Shown here piece by piece: positions 60,901 to 64,000 of a stretch of DNA of 64,000 bases; position 1 is the stretch's first letter; every line of letters starts with the position of its first letter. Position numbers and translations under genes: made by a program. Source of the stretch: a bacterium (GTDB lineage Bacteria > Patescibacteriota > Patescibacteriia > Patescibacteriales > Patescibacteriaceae); contig JAKPXD010000020.1 in the NCBI GenBank assembly GCA_029570385.1, forward strand, positions 1 to 64,000, given 5' to 3'. The notes beneath the pieces were generated by a model. It saw only the letters and a program-made list of their open reading frames with translations, was not told the origin of the DNA and did no database searches.

Positions 60901-61932
60901 GCGATAGAGATCATTCAAGTCAGAAGTAGCGAAACGGCCGCCATCCAAAGCAACCATCGGCCGCAAATCTGGCGGGATAACTGGAATAACCTTAAGAATC
61001 ATCCACTCGGGACGCAAATTATTAGCTAATAAATTCTTAAAGAAACGGAGACGCTTAACAATTTTCTCTTTTTTAGAATCAATGGCGGTGGCCAGCTCGG
61101 CCTCCAACTCCTGGATAATCTTTTCTAAGTCAATATTGGCTAATAATTCGCGGATACCTTCGGCGCCGATACTAGCAGTAAAGATATGACCATATTTTAA
61201 GCTCAGATTCTGATAAACATTTTCCGGTAAAATCGTCATCGGCCGCAAATCTTTAAGCTCTTTCTGAGTTTGAGCCAAGGCTTCTTCGAGCTCACTAATC
61301 TTGGCATCGCGATCGGCAGTCAGCTCTTCTAGTGATTGATCGATCATCTGTTTAACCTCTAAAGCGGTTTTACCGTTAGCTAAAGCGGCTTGTTTTTGTT
61401 TTTCCAACTCAGCTAAACCTTTAGCGAATTCATTCTCAAACAATTTCTTCTTGCTCTTATATTCCTGGCGAATCTGCTCAATAGTAGCTTCTAACAATTC
61501 TTGATTAACATCAGTGATGATAAAACTGGCGAAATAAATTACTTTTTCAATCGCTTGAACGGAAATATTCAAAGCTAGACCGATTTTTGACGATAGACCG
61601 CGCAAGAACCAAATATGACAGACCGGCGTTTGTAGCGAGATATGACCCATTCGCTCGCGGCGGACGCTGCTGCGGGTTACTTCAACACCGCATTTATCGC
61701 AAACGATTCCCTTATAACGAACTTTCTTGTATTTACCACAATAGCATTCCCAATCCTTGGATGGACCAAAAATTCGTTCGCAAAACAGGCCATCTTTTTC
61801 TGGTTTTTGCGTCCGATAATTAATTGTTTCCGGTCGAGTCACTTCGCCATGAGACCAGGCGATAATTTCTTCCGGCGAGGCTAGTTTTAATTTAATAGCC
61901 TCAAAATCGGTAGTTTTGATTGGATTTAACAT
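57997..61932 (-). CDS. rpoC: DNA-directed RNA polymerase subunit beta'
   Basis: Largest catalytic subunit of RNA polymerase, 1311 residues, full length. Seen are the zinc ribbon [20 protein letters not shown] near residue 70, the clamp region, and the absolute NADFDGDQM catalytic motif near residue 535. The bridge/trigger segment [16 protein letters not shown] is present, and the second zinc site shows [19 protein letters not shown]. It follows rpoB with a 21-base gap. rplL, which usually precedes rpoB in bacteria, is about 50 kb away in this window. No insertion or truncation is obvious. Confidence 0.99.
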   Translation of the reverse strand: MLNPIKTTDFEAIKLKLASPEEIIAWSHGEVTRPETINYRTQKPEKDGLFCERIFGPSKDWECYCGKYKKVRYKGIVCDKCGVEVTRSSVRRERMGHISLQTPVCHIWFLRGLSSKIGLALNISVQAIEKVIYFASFIITDVNQELLEATIEQIRQEYKSKKKLFENEFAKGLAELEKQKQAALANGKTALEVKQMIDQSLEELTADRDAKISELEEALAQTQKELKDLRPMTILPENVYQNLSLKYGHIFTASIGAEGIRELLANIDLEKIIQELEAELATAIDSKKEKIVKRLRFFKNLLANNLRPEWMILKVIPVIPPDLRPMVALDGGRFATSDLNDLYRRIINRNNRLKQLIELKAPEVICRNEKRMLQEAVDALIDNSIRHGKTVTASTGQKRTLKSLSDSLKGKQGRFRQNLLGKRTDYSGRSVITVNPNLRLWQCGLPKRMALELFKPFIISELIKREVVHNVRSASRYIEADHDDVWEILENIVREAYVLLNRAPTLHRLGIQAFKPILTEGLSIQIHPLVCSAFNADFDGDQMAVHVPLTEEARAEARDIMLASHNLLKPATGDPIVNLGQDIVWGVYYITSEEKGAEQDVTKMKAFGSWQEAKLAYDCGKIRLRETIRVQIDYLNNQLITTTVGRIVFNNILPEKLRFVNEIVLGPKVKALVKDCLRHYGEEATVDFLDELKRESFKFITRSGLSWGMGDLPTFASRDELIKQAEQEAEEVQQQYEDGLLTDSERYGKIIQLWTAAKDKITAICMEDLDRDGPVYSMIKSGARGSWAQLTQILGMKGLVTSPNGEIIELPIKGNFKRGFDVLEYFIATHGVRKGLSDTALRTANAGYLTRRLVDVSQDIIIREEDCGSHEGLLITKAESELIGRTLLRRITGRYLNADLKNSANKILAKKGDLIDEELATKLADEDILEAEIRSVLTCNTRKGLCQKCYGHDLAYNKIAKLGTSAGVMAAQSIGEPGTQLTMRTFHTGGVASQDDITQGLPRVEEIFEARSPKRKAYIAEVAGLVTVENAQKTIDPVTGKVIGGGANKVVKISYQGEDVDKYYFFDDSKTSKTKAATDELKIAVKDGDIVGAETKLFSLGRKVTKATRPGKVSLGKNYVAVTVELPKEKEYIIPKDFALVVQSGQTVEVGDQLTEGSLDLRQLFELKGQIAAQKYIIQEIQRVYSSQGQALNDKHIEIIARQMFSRVYITDAADSDFTNGEVVERSIFDQVNEDLKKAKKQPAKGQVLLLSMTKTALTTESFLSSASFQETSRVLIEAAISGKVDKLEGLKENVIIGRPIPAGTGITSTV

Positions 61933-61953
61933 ATAAGACGATTAATCAAAAAC

Positions 61954-64000
61954 CTAAATAATTTCCAAACCGGCTGATTGGGCATCTTCCGTTAATGCCT
62001 GGCTGGACCGACGAGCCATTTCTTCACCAACCACTTCATTAATATGAGCATTGGCATCCAAATTATTATTATTGTTATAACGACTGTCATAGTCATCAGT
62101 CTGATCGGTTAATTCAACCACCTCCCCATGGCCATCTAATAGCTGAATATCTAAAGCCAGACCCTTGAGTTCTCTAATCAAGACATTAAATGATTCCGGC
62201 ACATTTAGTTTCTTAATCGGCTCACCTTTAATAATCGCTTCATAGGCTTTACTGCGACCGGCAACATCATCAGACTTGATAGTCAGAATTTCTTGCAAGG
62301 TATGAGCAGCGCCATAACCCTCGAGAGCCCAGACTTCCATTTCACCAAAACGCTGGCCGCCGAATTGCGCCTTACCACCCAATGGCTGTTGAGTAATTAA
62401 AGAATACGGGCCGATTGAACGTTGATGAATCTTGTCTTCAACCATATGGTTGAGTTTGAGCATATACTTATAGCCAACGGTTGCCTTATGATCAAAAGGA
62501 GTGCCGGTTTTGCCGTCATAAAGCTGAATCTTGCCATCTTCTGGCAGGCCAGCTTTTTTTAATTCGGCCTTAATCGTTTCTTCACTAATACCATTAAGTG
62601 CTGGACTAGCCACCTTATAGCCTAAAGTCTTGGCCGCTAAACCCAGGTGAGTTTCAAGTAGTTGACCTAAGTTCATACGAGAAACAACGCCGAGCGGAGA
62701 TAAAATAATATCCACCGGAGTGCCGTCAGCCATGTAAGGCATGTCTTCAACGGCGACAATCCGCGAAATAACACCTTTATTGCCGTGGCGACCAGCCAAT
62801 TTATCGCCAGCCTTAATCTTACGCAAATTAGCCACGGTTACCTGAATTGATTCAATAACTCCGGTCTGGAGCTTATCACCCTGGTTGCGGGAAAAAACCT
62901 TAATATCAATAACTTTACCGTGTTCGCCATGTTCTAGATAAAGCGAAGAATCACGAACATCTTTAGCTTTTTCACCAAAAATTGCCCTAATTAACTTCTC
63001 TTCAGCGCTAAGTTCAGTTTCACCCTTGGGAGTAATTTTGCCAACCAAGATATCGCCGCTAGAAACTTCGGCACCAATCCGGACAATACCGCGTTCATCT
63101 AAATCCTTAAGTTTTTCTTCACTAATATTGGGTATGTCATTGGTAACCACTTCTGGCCCCAACTTAGTATCGCGGACATCTAATGTATAATTCTCAATAT
63201 GAATGGAACTATAGGTATCATCTTTAACTAAACGCTCGGAAATAATAATGGCATCTTCATAATTAAAACCTTCCCAAGTCATAAAGGCCACCAAAACATT
63301 ATTACCCAAAGCTAGCTCGCCATGATCAATGGCTGAAGCATCAGTTAATAAGTCATTTTTCTTGACTGCTTGCCCGGGAACCACAATTAATTTCTGATTA
63401 ATACAAGTAGAGGCATTGGAACGCAAGTATTTATTGAGCTTAAAAGTATGAATTTGACCGCTTTTGCCGGTTAATTCTATTTTTAAAGAATCGGCATAAG
63501 TAATGACACCATCTTCCGGGGCGACAATGGCGTGACCAGAATCTTTAGCCGCGCGAGCTTCCATGCCAGTACCGACAATTGGCGACTGAGCCATTACTAG
63601 CGGGACGGCCTGACGTTGCATATTGGTTCCCATTAAAGCGCGGATACCGTCATCGTGTTCTAAAAAAGGAATTAACGAGGTGCCGATTGAAACAATTTGG
63701 TTAGCGGCCACGCCAATAAAATCAACTTCACTGGCATCAACAACCGCCGGCTCACCATAACGGCGTCCTTCCATCCGTTCATTAATAAAATGACCAGATT
63801 TATCAACTGGAGCAGTAAAGGCAACGGTAATAAATTTTTCTTCACTCGCTGCGTCTAAATAAATAATTTCATTGGTAATGGTTGGTACTACTGGAATCGT
63901 GACATTGCCACCCAGTTTATCGTGCAAAGTCTTAGCTAATTTCTCGTCAATGACCTGGCCAGCTTTAGCAATAATAGTTGTCTTCTTGGTTTTTTGGTCT
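61954..64000 (-). CDS. rpoB: DNA-directed RNA polymerase subunit beta (5' end outside the window)
   Basis: Second-largest catalytic subunit of RNA polymerase. The visible part is 681 C-terminal codons plus one base, open to the window edge; a TTG at 63927 is an internal Leu rather than a start. Conserved blocks include the GTGMEARAAKDSG region, WEGFNYEDAIIISERLV, KITPKGETELSAEEKL, AGDKLAGRHGNKGVISRI, MADGTPVDIILSPLGVVSRM and GGKAQFGGQRFGEMEVWALEG. The C-terminal tail is short and polar. The N-terminal lobe lies beyond base 64000. The gene is followed by rpoC. Confidence 0.98.
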   Translation of the reverse strand, partial: DQKTKKTTIIAKAGQVIDEKLAKTLHDKLGGNVTIPVVPTITNEIIYLDAASEEKFITVAFTAPVDKSGHFINERMEGRRYGEPAVVDASEVDFIGVAANQIVSIGTSLIPFLEHDDGIRALMGTNMQRQAVPLVMAQSPIVGTGMEARAAKDSGHAIVAPEDGVITYADSLKIELTGKSGQIHTFKLNKYLRSNASTCINQKLIVVPGQAVKKNDLLTDASAIDHGELALGNNVLVAFMTWEGFNYEDAIIISERLVKDDTYSSIHIENYTLDVRDTKLGPEVVTNDIPNISEEKLKDLDERGIVRIGAEVSSGDILVGKITPKGETELSAEEKLIRAIFGEKAKDVRDSSLYLEHGEHGKVIDIKVFSRNQGDKLQTGVIESIQVTVANLRKIKAGDKLAGRHGNKGVISRIVAVEDMPYMADGTPVDIILSPLGVVSRMNLGQLLETHLGLAAKTLGYKVASPALNGISEETIKAELKKAGLPEDGKIQLYDGKTGTPFDHKATVGYKYMLKLNHMVEDKIHQRSIGPYSLITQQPLGGKAQFGGQRFGEMEVWALEGYGAAHTLQEILTIKSDDVAGRSKAYEAIIKGEPIKKLNVPESFNVLIRELKGLALDIQLLDGHGEVVELTDQTDDYDSRYNNNNNLDANAHINEVVGEEMARRSSQALTEDAQSAGLEII

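Noticed and set aside
63925-63927. TTG as a start of rpoB
   Set aside because: The frame continues upstream to the window edge with conserved RpoB-like sequence, so the codon is an internal leucine.

Overview
The window looks like a piece of chromosome from a Candidate Phyla Radiation (Patescibacteria) bacterium. The grounds are AT-rich, tightly packed genes with overlaps or gaps of a few bases, a small cell-envelope and information-processing gene set, a type IV secretion-like locus with PrgI and VirB2-type pilins, and several huge cysteine-rich secreted proteins. The genetic code is the standard bacterial one, since TGA is used as a stop (for example at the end of porG). I cannot name the lineage below the phylum-level group. 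No rRNA, insertion sequence, CRISPR array or prophage was seen, and no stretch over 300 bases lacks a gene or RNA.

Layout. 1-4446: heat-shock operon hrcA-grpE-hsp20-dnaK-dnaJ on the minus strand, headed by a CIRCE operator. 4468-7689: a winged-helix regulator divergent from an 804-residue membrane protein with a propeller-like C-terminus. 7661-8865: rplJ-rplL with an L10 leader and attenuator. 8905-11425: mltG, manC and a DUF212 protein. 11418-16074: a 1306-residue cysteine-rich secreted protein and a thrombospondin type 3-like membrane protein. 16083-19032: mutM, a PfkB kinase and an HtrA protease. 19059-25258: tRNA-Gln, a 2,4-diaminopentanoate dehydrogenase-like gene, an RNA methyltransferase, ftsX-ftsE, an RlpA/D-Ala-D-Ala carboxypeptidase fusion, tRNA-Gly, tRNA-Thr, ftsB, tRNA-Pro and ndk. 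25277-37233: a long minus-strand run with a type IV secretion-like apparatus (VirB6-like, PrgI, TraC-N-like, VirB4) followed by comFC and a ComEC-like hydrolase. 37257-46360: a 2769-residue cysteine-rich protein and a second thrombospondin type 3-like anchor. 46332-50524: rsmA, leuS, xth. 50575-57952 (plus strand): a DsbA-like protein and a 2-oxoacid:ferredoxin oxidoreductase (porG, porA, porB) interleaved with three VirB2-pilin-like genes. 57960-64000: rpoC and the 3' part of rpoB.

How the parts fit. Heat-shock control is the classical HrcA/CIRCE arrangement with an added small heat-shock protein. The secretion-like apparatus has an ATPase, a polytopic channel protein and separately encoded pilins, but no coupling ATPase or relaxase in the window, so it may act in surface display, attachment or DNA uptake rather than conjugation. 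ComFC and the ComEC-like protein downstream fit DNA uptake. The giant cysteine-rich proteins, the cysteine-rich pilins and the DsbA-like protein at the head of the por/pilin operon suggest an oxidised, disulfide-stabilised cell surface.

The most unusual region is 51944-57952. Pilin-like genes sit between porA and porB, and a decayed copy of the 3' end of porA precedes the second pilin. This shows directly that the two pilins arose by a tandem duplication that carried the porA tail with it. A third pilin-type membrane region is fused to a VanY-like D,D-carboxypeptidase.
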